Source of the DNA: Betaproteobacteria bacterium
GTDB lineage: Bacteria > Pseudomonadota > Gammaproteobacteria > Burkholderiales > Burkholderiaceae_C
Assembly (NCBI GenBank): GCA_009922295.1
Contig: RFWA01000021.1
Coordinates: 1 to 15,478, forward strand
DNA length: 15,478 nt
Direction of reading: 5' to 3'
Position numbers and translations under genes: made by a program. This document shows, in pieces, positions 7,010 to 14,636 of this stretch (its first letter is position 1; every line of letters starts with the position of its first letter). The notes beneath the pieces are model-generated. The model ran no database searches. It saw only the letters and a program-made list of their open reading frames with translations, and was not told the DNA's origin.

Positions 7010-9150
7010 AAACAGCTCACCACCCGTGGGCCGCACGGGCTGCACGGGCCTCACGCCGACTTGGCCTGGCACTGTGTTTGCTGGGAACGGCGGCCATGGC
7101 CATGGCGCAAAACAGCCTGGAGGCGGTGACGGCTTCTCTACAAGACGGGCAGGAGATCGTCAAAATTGATCTTGCACAGCCACTGGCGGTGGCGCCGGCC
7201 GGCTTTGTGATGCAGTCGCCGGCGCGCATCGCACTTGATCTGCCCGCCATTGGCAACAGCACCGGGCGTACCAGCTATGAGTTTGGTCTGGGCAACCTGA
7301 AGTCCATGACGATGGTGCAGGCTGGTGACCGCATGCGCTTGGTGCTGAACCTCAAGCAAGCCGGCAACTTCAGCACGCGCCTGGTCGGGCGGTCGCTGCT
7401 TGTGATCCTGACAGGGCCAGCAGGACCGGCCGACGCTGCGGCTCCGGCCTTAGTTGCGGCTGACACCCGCTCCCGAAACCCGCAAGCACTCAAAGACCTT
7501 GATTTCCGGGTTGGCCCGGATGGCTCTGGCCGTGTCATCGTCTCACTGGCCAATGACCAGGTCGCTGTCGATCTGCGCCAGCAGGGTCAGACTTTGGTGG
7601 CTGAGTTCTTGCAGTCCAGCTTGCCCGAAGGGCTGCGCCGGCGGATCGACGTGACTGATTTTTCCACGCCGGTTCAGACCGTGACCCTGTCGCAGGCGGG
7701 TGATCGGGTGCGAATGGTGATTGAGCCCAAGGGTGCTTGGCAGCACTCGGCCTACCAGAGTGAGCGGCAATTTGTGGTGGACGTTCGGCCGGTGCGGGTT
7801 GACCCGGCCAAACTAAGCGCTGAGCCTGGTTTCAATGGGCAAAAGCTGTCACTCAATTTTCAAAATATCGAGGTGCGTGCCCTGTTGCAAGTGATTGCCG
7901 ATTTCTCCAACTTCAACATCATCACCTCAGACTCGGTAACCGGCTCGGTTACCCTGCGCCTGCAGGACGTCCCGTGGGACCAGGCCCTTGACATTATTTT
8001 GCAAACCAAAAGCCTGGGCATGCGCAAAACCGGCAACGTGCTGTGGATCGCGCCGCGGGAAGAAATCAGCGTCCGCGAAAAACTGGAGCTGGAGGCCTCG
8101 GCCGCCCTGCAGGGCCTGGAGCCGCTGCGCACCCAGTCTTTCCAGATGAACTACACCAAAGCGGCCGAAGTGGCCGCCCAACTCACTGGCAGTGGCGGCC
8201 CGGCTGGCGCTACCGTGTCCCGACTGCTCAGCCCGCGCGGTAGTGCTATCTCTGAGGCGCGCACCAACCAGCTGTTCGTGACCGATGTCCCGGCCAAGCT
8301 GGAGCAAGTGCAGCAGCTGATCGCCAAGCTGGACATTCCAGTGCGCCAGGTGCTGATCGAGGCCCGCATCGTCGAGGCCTCAGACACCTTTGGCAAGTCG
8401 CTCGGTGTGCGTTTGGGCGCCAGCGATCTGCGCGCACCCCGGGGCGGCGACGGCGGCTACCAGCTCGTCGGCGACAACCGTATTGCCTTCGGTTCCAGTT
8501 ACGCCAACGCCGTGGCCAGCAGCGGCGCCGGCGGCCCGGTGGATTTGACCAGTAACTTTGTCAACCTGCCGGCCATTGCGCAGGGGGGGTATAGCCCGGC
8601 AGCTTTTGCGGTGTCAATTTTCAGCTCGGCCGCCAACCGCTTCTTGAATCTGGAGCTGTCGGCCCTGGAGGCCGACGGCAAGGGCAAGGTGGTGTCCAGC
8701 CCGCGCGTGGTCACCGCTGACCAGATCAAGGCCCTGATCGAGCAGGGCACCGAGCTGCCCTACCAGGTGGCCTCGTCCAGCGGCGCCACCTCCATCGCCT
8801 TTCGAAAAGCCAACCTCAAGCTGGAAGTCACACCGCAGATCACCCCCGAGGGAAGCATCATTCTGGATCTGGATGTGAACAAGGACAGCGTGGGCCAATC
8901 GACCCCGGCCGGTTTCGCCATCAACACCAAGCACATCAAAACCCAGGTGCTGGTGGAGAACGGCGGCACGGTGGTCATTGGCGGCATTTTTGAACTGACC
9001 GAATCCGATACCGAGACCAAGGTGCCACTGCTGGGCGACTTGCCGTTCTTAGGTCACCTGTTCAAGAACCGTTCCCGCGTTTCCAACAAGCAGGAACTGC
9101 TGGTCTTCATCACGCCCAAGGTCGTCGCAGACCGGGCAGTGACGCGGTGA
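7006..9150 (+). CDS. pilQ: Type IV pilus secretin PilQ
   Basis: The 714-residue outer-membrane pore through which the pilus passes. A signal peptide (cleavage probably after AMA, about residue 34) is followed by two AMIN domains that bind peptidoglycan (about 38-135 and 163-262). Next come the STN/N0 domain (about 282-348), the N1 domain (about 373-443) and the secretin pore domain (about 445-708), ending in VPLLGDLPFLGHLF and ELLVFITPKVV, the secretin signature. The length and two AMIN domains fit betaproteobacterial PilQ. It overlaps pilP by ATGA. Where aroK would usually follow, a lipoprotein gene starts 29 bases after the stop. Confidence 0.97.
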   Translation: MKTAHHPWAARAARASRRLGLALCLLGTAAMAMAQNSLEAVTASLQDGQEIVKIDLAQPLAVAPAGFVMQSPARIALDLPAIGNSTGRTSYEFGLGNLKSMTMVQAGDRMRLVLNLKQAGNFSTRLVGRSLLVILTGPAGPADAAAPALVAADTRSRNPQALKDLDFRVGPDGSGRVIVSLANDQVAVDLRQQGQTLVAEFLQSSLPEGLRRRIDVTDFSTPVQTVTLSQAGDRVRMVIEPKGAWQHSAYQSERQFVVDVRPVRVDPAKLSAEPGFNGQKLSLNFQNIEVRALLQVIADFSNFNIITSDSVTGSVTLRLQDVPWDQALDIILQTKSLGMRKTGNVLWIAPREEISVREKLELEASAALQGLEPLRTQSFQMNYTKAAEVAAQLTGSGGPAGATVSRLLSPRGSAISEARTNQLFVTDVPAKLEQVQQLIAKLDIPVRQVLIEARIVEASDTFGKSLGVRLGASDLRAPRGGDGGYQLVGDNRIAFGSSYANAVASSGAGGPVDLTSNFVNLPAIAQGGYSPAAFAVSIFSSAANRFLNLELSALEADGKGKVVSSPRVVTADQIKALIEQGTELPYQVASSSGATSIAFRKANLKLEVTPQITPEGSIILDLDVNKDSVGQSTPAGFAINTKHIKTQVLVENGGTVVIGGIFELTESDTETKVPLLGDLPFLGHLFKNRSRVSNKQELLVFITPKVVADRAVTR

Positions 9151-9166
9151 CGGTCGCCTTATATCT

Positions 9167-9172
9167 GAGGAG
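9167..9172 (+). promoter_or_regulatory. Ribosome binding site of the first Ig-like lipoprotein gene
   Basis: GAGGAG ends 7 bases before the ATG at 9180. It decides that start over an in-frame GTG at 9147 that overlaps the pilQ stop and would add 11 residues ahead of the signal peptide. Confidence 0.65.
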
Positions 9173-9179
9173 CAGGGTC

Positions 9180-11210
9180 ATGGGTGTGTTCAGACTTTTC
9201 AGCTTGATCGGGTTGGCGCTGGTGCTGGTCGCCTGTGGCGGTGGTGGTGGCAACGCCGGCAGCAACCCCAACATCCCGCCTGAGCCCGTGGTGAGCGTGG
9301 TCGCCAAAACCGCCAGTCTGGCGCTAACCCTGGTGGACGGCTCTGGCACTTTGGTGACCAACCGTGGCCTGTCGCATACCGAATCGCGCTACCTGCGTAT
9401 GGTGCTGACTGACAGCAGCGGCGCCGTGGTGTCTTTCGGCAGGGTCATCGTGACACTGGATGCCACCAATGCCAGATTGGTGCCCGCTGCCGGGGACCAG
9501 TTGACGGATGCTACAGGCGTCTTACTGATGCCCATCAAACCCGCCGACGTGACATCGACGGGTACGGTGCAGGTGACCGCTGCTGCCAAGGTGTCGGGAG
9601 TGGCTGTGACCCAAAGCCTTGACCTGCAAATTGCCGCCGGTACGGTTACCCTCCCAGCCATGAGTGCGTTGCCGGCCAGTGTGCAAAAGGGCCAGTCGGT
9701 CAACGTGGCGGTCAATGTGCTGGTGAATGGCGTTCAGGCGGCGTCCAACGCCCTGACGGTGGCATTCACCAGCAGCTGTGGCACGGTGTCGCCGGCCTCC
9801 AGCTTGGTGGACGGCAACGGCCGCGCCACGGGCGTGATCCAAACCACCAAAGACGGCAGTTGTTCTGTGTCAGCCACGACCGCTGGTGGTGTCACCAGAA
9901 GCACCGAATTTACGGTCACCGCGCCGCCGATTACCGGCATCCGGTTTGTCAGCGCCACACCCTCGGTCATTTATCAGGCCGGCTCGGTTGGCACCAATAC
10001 TTCGCTTGTTAACTTCAAGGTCATAGACTCGGTGGGGGCGGCCGTGCAAGGTGAAAACGTCACGGTCAGTCTGTCCAATACCGACGGGGGCATCAATTTT
10101 TGTGGCTTGCAAATGAGCGCGATTTCAGACAAAGATGGATTGGTGACCTTTTCAGTGTGTTCCGGCACACTGCCGGCCACAGTGCAGGTGCGCGCCACGC
10201 TCAATAGCAATCCGCTCATCACCACCAACTCCAACCTGTTGACCATCCAGACCGGCGTCGCGTCGCAGCGATTTTTTGACCTGTCGGCGAACAAACTCAA
10301 TTTTTATGCCGGCGGCCAGTTCACAACCCAGGTCAATGGCAACAGCGTGGACATCACCGCCTACGCCGCCGACCGCCAGGGTAACCCCGTTCCCGACCGC
10401 ACCAAGATCGTCTTTGTGACCGAGGGTGGGCAAATCAATTCAAGCGGCCTGAGCAGCTGTGAAATCAGCGGCGGCAGTTGCACGGTGCGCCTGATTGGCC
10501 AGGCCTATCGGCCCCTGGGCTCGTCGTCGGCCAATGGCGACCCGCGCCCGGGCCGGGTGACAGTGCTGGCCTACACCGACGGCGAGGAGTACTTCATCGA
10601 CGCCAACAACAACAACCGGTACGATGCCGGAGAGTTGTTTGAAGACCTTGGCCTGCCTTACCTTGACAAGGATGAGAGCCGCAGCTTTGCAGCGAGCTAC
10701 ACCAATCTGGTCACCGGAACCCGCGACGGTGAGACTTCTTATCCATTGCCCGCCGGCGCCGCAGGTTCTCTGGCCTGCCCCGCCGGCGCAAACATAGGGT
10801 TGTCGGTGGCCGGCACCTGCAATGGCACCTGGGACGGCAACACCAAGGTCCGCCGCGACCTGGTCATTATTTTCTCGGGTGGCGAGATCGGTCAGCCCGG
10901 TAGCTACGATGCCTCGATTCCAGCCAGCTACCACACCGCCGTGCTTGCCGCCTCCACCGGGTCAGTGACGGTCCGCCTGGCTGACTACAACGGCAACCCC
11001 CTGCCAGCCGACGCAGCGCTCTCTGTGCAGACATTTCCTGTGACGGCCGCTGGAACCTGCGCTGCCACACTGGAGGGTGCTGTTGTGGGCAGCACCATTG
11101 AACCTACCCGCCACACCGCCACCTTGAAAAGCTGTTTCACCGGAGACATGGTGCGCTTTACGGTAACCGTCAGCGGCAAGGCGAGTTCCTTGAGTGTGGT
11201 TTTGCCTTGA
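9180..11210 (+). CDS. Ig-like domain lipoprotein with EF-hand-like loop (copy 1)
   Basis: A 676-residue predicted lipoprotein of no named family that I can assign. Signal peptide with lipobox LVAC (C19), then a glycine run GGGGG. Four Ig-like/invasin-type beta domains follow: A (about 43-152), B (159-247), C (252-357), D (363-466). Then come an EF-hand-like loop DANNNNRYDAGE (474-485), with D1, N3, N5, D9, E12 as ligands, and a C-terminal region (about 540-676) with the conserved TCNGTW and GQPGSYDA blocks. Cysteines come in five local pairs (C200/C228, C308/C327, C427/C434, C533/C547, C627/C652), suggesting disulfides and an exported protein. It lies 29 bases after pilQ with no promoter seen, so it is probably co-transcribed with the pil operon; its stop is next to aroK. 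An adhesin or pilus-associated surface protein is a reasonable guess, not shown. Confidence 0.85.
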   Translation: MGVFRLFSLIGLALVLVACGGGGGNAGSNPNIPPEPVVSVVAKTASLALTLVDGSGTLVTNRGLSHTESRYLRMVLTDSSGAVVSFGRVIVTLDATNARLVPAAGDQLTDATGVLLMPIKPADVTSTGTVQVTAAAKVSGVAVTQSLDLQIAAGTVTLPAMSALPASVQKGQSVNVAVNVLVNGVQAASNALTVAFTSSCGTVSPASSLVDGNGRATGVIQTTKDGSCSVSATTAGGVTRSTEFTVTAPPITGIRFVSATPSVIYQAGSVGTNTSLVNFKVIDSVGAAVQGENVTVSLSNTDGGINFCGLQMSAISDKDGLVTFSVCSGTLPATVQVRATLNSNPLITTNSNLLTIQTGVASQRFFDLSANKLNFYAGGQFTTQVNGNSVDITAYAADRQGNPVPDRTKIVFVTEGGQINSSGLSSCEISGGSCTVRLIGQAYRPLGSSSANGDPRPGRVTVLAYTDGEEYFIDANNNNRYDAGELFEDLGLPYLDKDESRSFAASYTNLVTGTRDGETSYPLPAGAAGSLACPAGANIGLSVAGTCNGTWDGNTKVRRDLVIIFSGGEIGQPGSYDASIPASYHTAVLAASTGSVTVRLADYNGNPLPADAALSVQTFPVTAAGTCAATLEGAVVGSTIEPTRHTATLKSCFTGDMVRFTVTVSGKASSLSVVLP

Positions 11211-11212
11211 GT

Positions 11213-11770
11213 GTGGTGAGTGCATCGCATGAGGTTCCCGACGCGGTCCGCATCGCCCTGGTCGGGCTGCCCGGCTCAGGCAAAACCACTGTCGGGCGCC
11301 AACTTGCGCGTCGGCTGAGTCTCACCTATTTCGATTCCGACCATGTGATCGAGCAGCGCATCGGATGCTCGATCCGCACCTATTTTGAGCACGAGGGCGA
11401 GGAGCGGTTTCGCGAGCTTGAGTCTACTGTTCTGGGCGAGCTGACCCAAAAGAGCGGCGCTGTGATATCCACCGGCGGCGGCGCTGTGCTGCGTGAGGTC
11501 AACCGGCAGAGCCTGCATTCGCGCTGCCAGGTGGTGTACCTCAATTCGCACCCCGACGAGCTGTTTCGCCGACTGCGCCACGATGTGAATCGGCCCCTGC
11601 TGCAGGTGGCAGACCCGCTGACCCGGTTGCGAGACCTGCATGCGGTGCGTGACCCGCTTTACCGTGCTGCCTCGCATTTCATCATCGAGACCGGACGGCC
11701 TTCTGTGGCCACGCTGGTGAACATGATCGTGATGCAACTGGAGTTGTCAGGCGCGGTGCCCGGTCGCTAA
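11213..11770 (+). CDS. aroK: Shikimate kinase
   Basis: A 185-residue cytoplasmic kinase that phosphorylates shikimate with ATP in aromatic amino-acid synthesis. Walker A GLPGSGKT (18-25), the DxD pair in FDSDH (D41, D43), RFRELE with shikimate-binding R67, the GGG loop (88-90) and the lid RPLL (R127) are all present, so it should be active. The start is uncertain: TTG at 11207 (overlapping the lipoprotein stop), GTG at 11213 and GTG at 11216 are in frame and none has a clear ribosome site; I took 11213. In related genomes aroK follows pilQ and precedes aroB directly. Here a lipoprotein gene lies on each side, and only a decayed aroB start follows. Confidence 0.95.
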   Translation: MVSASHEVPDAVRIALVGLPGSGKTTVGRQLARRLSLTYFDSDHVIEQRIGCSIRTYFEHEGEERFRELESTVLGELTQKSGAVISTGGGAVLREVNRQSLHSRCQVVYLNSHPDELFRRLRHDVNRPLLQVADPLTRLRDLHAVRDPLYRAASHFIIETGRPSVATLVNMIVMQLELSGAVPGR

Positions 11771-11791
11771 TGGTGTGCTCGGGCCGAGCCA

Positions 11792-11885
11792 CTAAACTCG
11801 CGGCTACGGACTCTCCCACATTCCAGACCGTCGCCATTGACCTGCTGGACCAGCCTTCGCGCCAAGACGCCAACACCATGCCTTG
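11792..11885 (+). pseudogene. aroB: Decayed 5' end of aroB, left by a tandem duplication
   Basis: This stretch aligns with the leader and first codons of the intact aroB further downstream. CTAAACTCGCGG (11792) matches 14623, and from there to about 11844 it is ungapped at an offset of 2831 bases. The start codon position reads ACG (11806-11808) where aroB has ATG (14637-14639). After GACCTG about 39 bases are missing, apparently deleted between two short CCTG repeats still present in the intact gene. The alignment then resumes at CCTGCTGGACCAG and runs on to about 11880 with further gaps. It cannot encode anything useful. Confidence 0.82.
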
Positions 11886-11927
11886 TTGGCTTTTTCACAC
11901 TGCCTTCAGCTAAATTTCTAGAGTTAT

Positions 11928-11955
11928 ATGACACCAATAGTGTCAATGTTATTAT
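11928..11955 (+). promoter_or_regulatory. Candidate sigma-70 promoter for lipoprotein copy 2
   Basis: ATGACA (11928-11933, five of six bases of the -35 consensus), a 16-base spacer, and TATTAT (11950-11955, five of six) preceded by TG at 11947-11948, an extended -10. Transcription would begin near 11962, leaving a leader of about 45 bases to the ATG at 12007. It is the best promoter match I found on the plus strand of the window. Confidence 0.5.
11929..11945. promoter_or_regulatory. Inverted repeat overlapping the promoter (possible operator)
   Basis: TGACAC-CAATA-GTGTCA: perfect 6-base arms with a 5-base centre. It covers the -35 hexamer and most of the spacer, where a dimeric repressor would block RNA polymerase. 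I do not recognise the binding protein. There is no T-run, so it is not a terminator. Confidence 0.4.
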
Positions 11956-12006
11956 GCGGCTGTAGAGTTGTTCCGAAAGCTTGGTTTTTAGGGTCGCAGG
12001 GTGTTC

Positions 12007-14415
12007 ATGAGATTTGTTAAGCCGGTAATTTCTGCGATTTTTTGGCTTCGTCGCCTCATGGTTACAGCCCTATGCTTCCTGCTTGTCGCGTGTGGCGGAG
12101 GTGGCGGGCCGGACACCAGCGTCAAAGTCCCAACGTTGACTCTCGCCTTAGTGGACTCGGCTGAGGCCGTTGTCCCGGACCAATCACTGTCGGTCACCGA
12201 AGCGCGCTACCTCAAGGTAGTCTTGCGCACCAAATCCGGTGCCGCTGCTAGCAACACGCAATTTACCATTACGCTCGATTCTGCTGCGGCTGTTTTGGAT
12301 GGACAGCCTCAAACGGACACCAATGGTGTGGCGCTGATCAAGATCAGCCCAGCAGACCCGTCCAAAGGTTTTGTACTCCAGGTGACTGCTGCAGTGTCAG
12401 TGCAGTCGACATCCCTTAGCAGCACGCTTGCCATAAAGTTCAGCGGTGGCGGCACCGTCATCACCGGATCACCCACCATGGACATCAGCCTCGTGGATGT
12501 CAACGGCTTCGCCATTAACAACAAGGCCTTGTCCCAGACGGCCCCAAGATTCCTCAAGGTGGCGCTCAAAACCAAGGCCGGCATCGCTGCGCCATACACC
12601 CGCGTGACGGTTGTTTTGGATGCGCCGGACGCGGTGCTGGTGCCGGCCTCTGGCATCGCCTTCACCGATGACACGGGCGTGATGCTGATTCGGGTTTCGC
12701 CGGCCTCGGTGAGCGCCTCCGGCGGGGTGGTGGCTACCGCCACCGCATCGGTCGAGAGTGTGGCACTGTCCAAGGCGCTGGATTTGGCCATCACCTCGGG
12801 CACGGTTGGCTTGTCTGACTTCTCTGTCTCGCCAGCCAGTGTCCAGCAGGGGCAATCTTTGACAGTCAGCGTGGCTGTGCAGGTCAATGGCGTGACGGCA
12901 TCGTCCAATTCGGTGCCGGTGACTTTTACCTCGCCTTGTGGTGCAGCCACACCGTCGCCCGCGCTGGTGGACAGCACCGGGCGCGCCAGTGCGGTGCTGA
13001 ACACCACTGCCACCGGCACCTGTGCCGTGACGGCTGGCACCACGGGCAACGTCTCGCTGGCCGGCAGTTTCACAGTGACAACCCCTCCCACCACTGGATT
13101 GGTCTTTGTCAGCGCCACGCCTGCCCTGATCTACCAATCCGGTTCGGTGGGCGTGAACCAAGCCAGCGTCAAGTTCAAGGTGGTCAACTCGAACACGGAC
13201 CCAGTCGCCGGTACCCCAGTGGCAGCGACACTGACCAATACCAATGACGGCATCACATTTTGTGGCGCCCCGACGACGGTGACATCCAGCGCTGATGGCA
13301 CCGTCAGCTTCTCGGTCTGTGGTGGTACGGTGCCGGCCACGGTGCAGGTTCGGGCCGCCTTGGTGAGCGCACCCGCTATTTTCACCGTCTCCAATATTCT
13401 GACGGTTCAGACCGGGCTACCAACGCAGCGCTTTTTCGGCCTTTCCACAAGCCAGCCCAACTTCCTGGCGGGCGGCTACTTCACGGCCAAGTCCAACGGC
13501 TACAGCACCACGATCACCGCCTATGCGGCGGACCGCTTGGGTAACCCGGTGCCTCAGGGCACCACCATTGTTTTTGTGACATCCGGGGGCTTGATCAGCT
13601 CGGACACCGGTTCCAGTAGCTGCGTGGTGTCAGGCACCACAGGTCGCTGCAGCGTGACGCTGTATGGCCAGGAGTACCGACCCCTGGGCTCGGCATCGAC
13701 ACAGGGGACATCGCCCACTGGTGCAGGGGGTGATCCACGCCCGGGACGGGTGACGGTGTTGGCGTATACCGATGGCGAAGAGCATTTCTTTGACGCCAAT
13801 AACAACAACCGCTATGACCTTGGGGAAACGTTTGAAGACTTGGGTCGACTCTACCTTGACAGGGACAATAACAAGGTCTTTGAGGCGGCCTACAACAACC
13901 TTCAGACCGGCTCCCTGGAGAGCGACAACGCCTTATCGATGCCGGCCGGGTCGGTCGGGGCATTGGCATGCAGCACCACGGATATTGCCGCCAACCCCGG
14001 TCTGTCGGTGGAAGGGACCTGTAATGGCACCTGGAACGGATTCACCAAGGTTCGCCGCAGCATCGTAGTCGTGTTCTCGGGGGACAGCATCGGGCAGCCC
14101 GGCAGTTACGATGCCACCATCCCGCTGTCCAAGCGCACCCAGACGGTGTCGGCCAGCTCAAGCGCTGTGACGGCACTGCTCGCCGATCTGGATGGCAACC
14201 CCTTGCCCGCTGACGCCACGATCGCTGTTCAGGTAATTCTTGCTAACGACACCAGCACCTGCACCGCGACCTTGGCCGATACCACGATCGGCAATTCACT
14301 GGAGCCGAGGCAATACACCGCCGAACTGAAGACTTGCGGTGCCGGTGACCGAGTCAAGTTCGTGGTCACGGCGCCGAATGGCAAAGTCAGTTCATACACC
14401 GTTGCCATACCCTGA
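12007..14415 (+). CDS. Ig-like domain lipoprotein with EF-hand-like loop (copy 2)
   Basis: An 802-residue paralogue of the lipoprotein after pilQ. Signal peptide with lipobox LVAC (C29) followed by GGGGG. It has one more N-terminal domain than copy 1: A1 (about 43-146) and A2 (156-264) are related to each other and to the single A domain of copy 1. B (269-358), C (363-469), D (475-589), the EF-hand-like loop DANNNNRYDLGE (596-607) and the C-terminal region (about 660-802) match copy 1 throughout. All five cysteine pairs are kept (C311/C339, C419/C438, C539/C548, C655/C672, C752/C777). The start is ATG at 12007 with GCAGGG 5 bases upstream; GTG at 12001 is a close alternative. It probably has its own promoter and separates aroK from aroB. 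The function is unknown; a surface or periplasmic adhesin-like or pilus-associated role is possible. Confidence 0.84.
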   Translation: MRFVKPVISAIFWLRRLMVTALCFLLVACGGGGGPDTSVKVPTLTLALVDSAEAVVPDQSLSVTEARYLKVVLRTKSGAAASNTQFTITLDSAAAVLDGQPQTDTNGVALIKISPADPSKGFVLQVTAAVSVQSTSLSSTLAIKFSGGGTVITGSPTMDISLVDVNGFAINNKALSQTAPRFLKVALKTKAGIAAPYTRVTVVLDAPDAVLVPASGIAFTDDTGVMLIRVSPASVSASGGVVATATASVESVALSKALDLAITSGTVGLSDFSVSPASVQQGQSLTVSVAVQVNGVTASSNSVPVTFTSPCGAATPSPALVDSTGRASAVLNTTATGTCAVTAGTTGNVSLAGSFTVTTPPTTGLVFVSATPALIYQSGSVGVNQASVKFKVVNSNTDPVAGTPVAATLTNTNDGITFCGAPTTVTSSADGTVSFSVCGGTVPATVQVRAALVSAPAIFTVSNILTVQTGLPTQRFFGLSTSQPNFLAGGYFTAKSNGYSTTITAYAADRLGNPVPQGTTIVFVTSGGLISSDTGSSSCVVSGTTGRCSVTLYGQEYRPLGSASTQGTSPTGAGGDPRPGRVTVLAYTDGEEHFFDANNNNRYDLGETFEDLGRLYLDRDNNKVFEAAYNNLQTGSLESDNALSMPAGSVGALACSTTDIAANPGLSVEGTCNGTWNGFTKVRRSIVVVFSGDSIGQPGSYDATIPLSKRTQTVSASSSAVTALLADLDGNPLPADATIAVQVILANDTSTCTATLADTTIGNSLEPRQYTAELKTCGAGDRVKFVVTAPNGKVSSYTVAIP

Positions 14416-14451
14416 TTCTGGCCCACGGCGTAGCGTGTGACGGACAAGCAT
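14416..14451. other. Short spacer after lipoprotein copy 2
   Basis: Between the lipoprotein stop and the recognisable aroK remnant. GCATCGCAT (14448-14456) also occurs at the start of the intact aroK (11222-11230), so this may include more aroK residue. No terminator is visible. Confidence 0.35.
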
Positions 14452-14600
14452 CGCATCGGCTGCTCGATCCGCACCCTGATGCCCCGCTTTACCGTGCCGC
14501 CTCGCATTGCAGCATCGAGACCGGCCGGCCTTCGGTGGTCACGCTGCTGAACATGATCGTGATGCAACTGGCGTTGTCGGGCACGGTGCTTGGTCGCTAG
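14452..14600 (+). pseudogene. aroK: Decayed aroK with internal deletion
   Basis: The last 120 bases (14481-14600) align without gaps to the end of the intact aroK (11651-11770), stop codon to stop codon, with about 106 identities counted by eye. Bases 14452-14475 match 11357-11380 with one mismatch. The 270 bases between these blocks in aroK are reduced to five bases here, which breaks the frame, and the part coding for the Walker A loop is gone. This is the second aroK copy of a tandem duplication, now dead. Confidence 0.88.
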
Positions 14601-14636
14601 CCTTGGGTTCTTGCCGCAGCCTCTAAACTCGCGGTT

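Larger units (their letters stand above)
11886..12006 (+). other. AT-rich intergenic patch before lipoprotein copy 2
   Basis: About 120 bases clearly richer in A+T than everything around them, with no counterpart upstream of lipoprotein copy 1 (the pilQ end) beyond the last 10 or so bases at the ribosome site. It holds the promoter-like sequence and inverted repeat listed separately. No open reading frame of note. Confidence 0.6.

Noticed and set aside
9147..9179. GTG start of lipoprotein copy 1 overlapping the pilQ stop
   Set aside because: It lengthens the signal peptide n-region, and the strong GAGGAG site fits the ATG at 9180.
11774..11792. GC-rich imperfect hairpin just after aroK (around GCTCGGGCCGAGC) as a terminator
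   Set aside because: The stem needs a bulge and a tiny loop, and no T-run follows; a comparable position before aroB shows no such stem.
12309..13118. Long minus-strand open frames inside lipoprotein copy 2
   Set aside because: They are antisense to a conserved paralogous gene, with no ribosome site or recognisable motifs.
9180..14415. Lipoprotein pair as PilY1-type pilus tip proteins
   Set aside because: Calcium loop and pil context are suggestive, but no PilY1 beta-propeller or von Willebrand A domain is visible and the proteins are lipidated.
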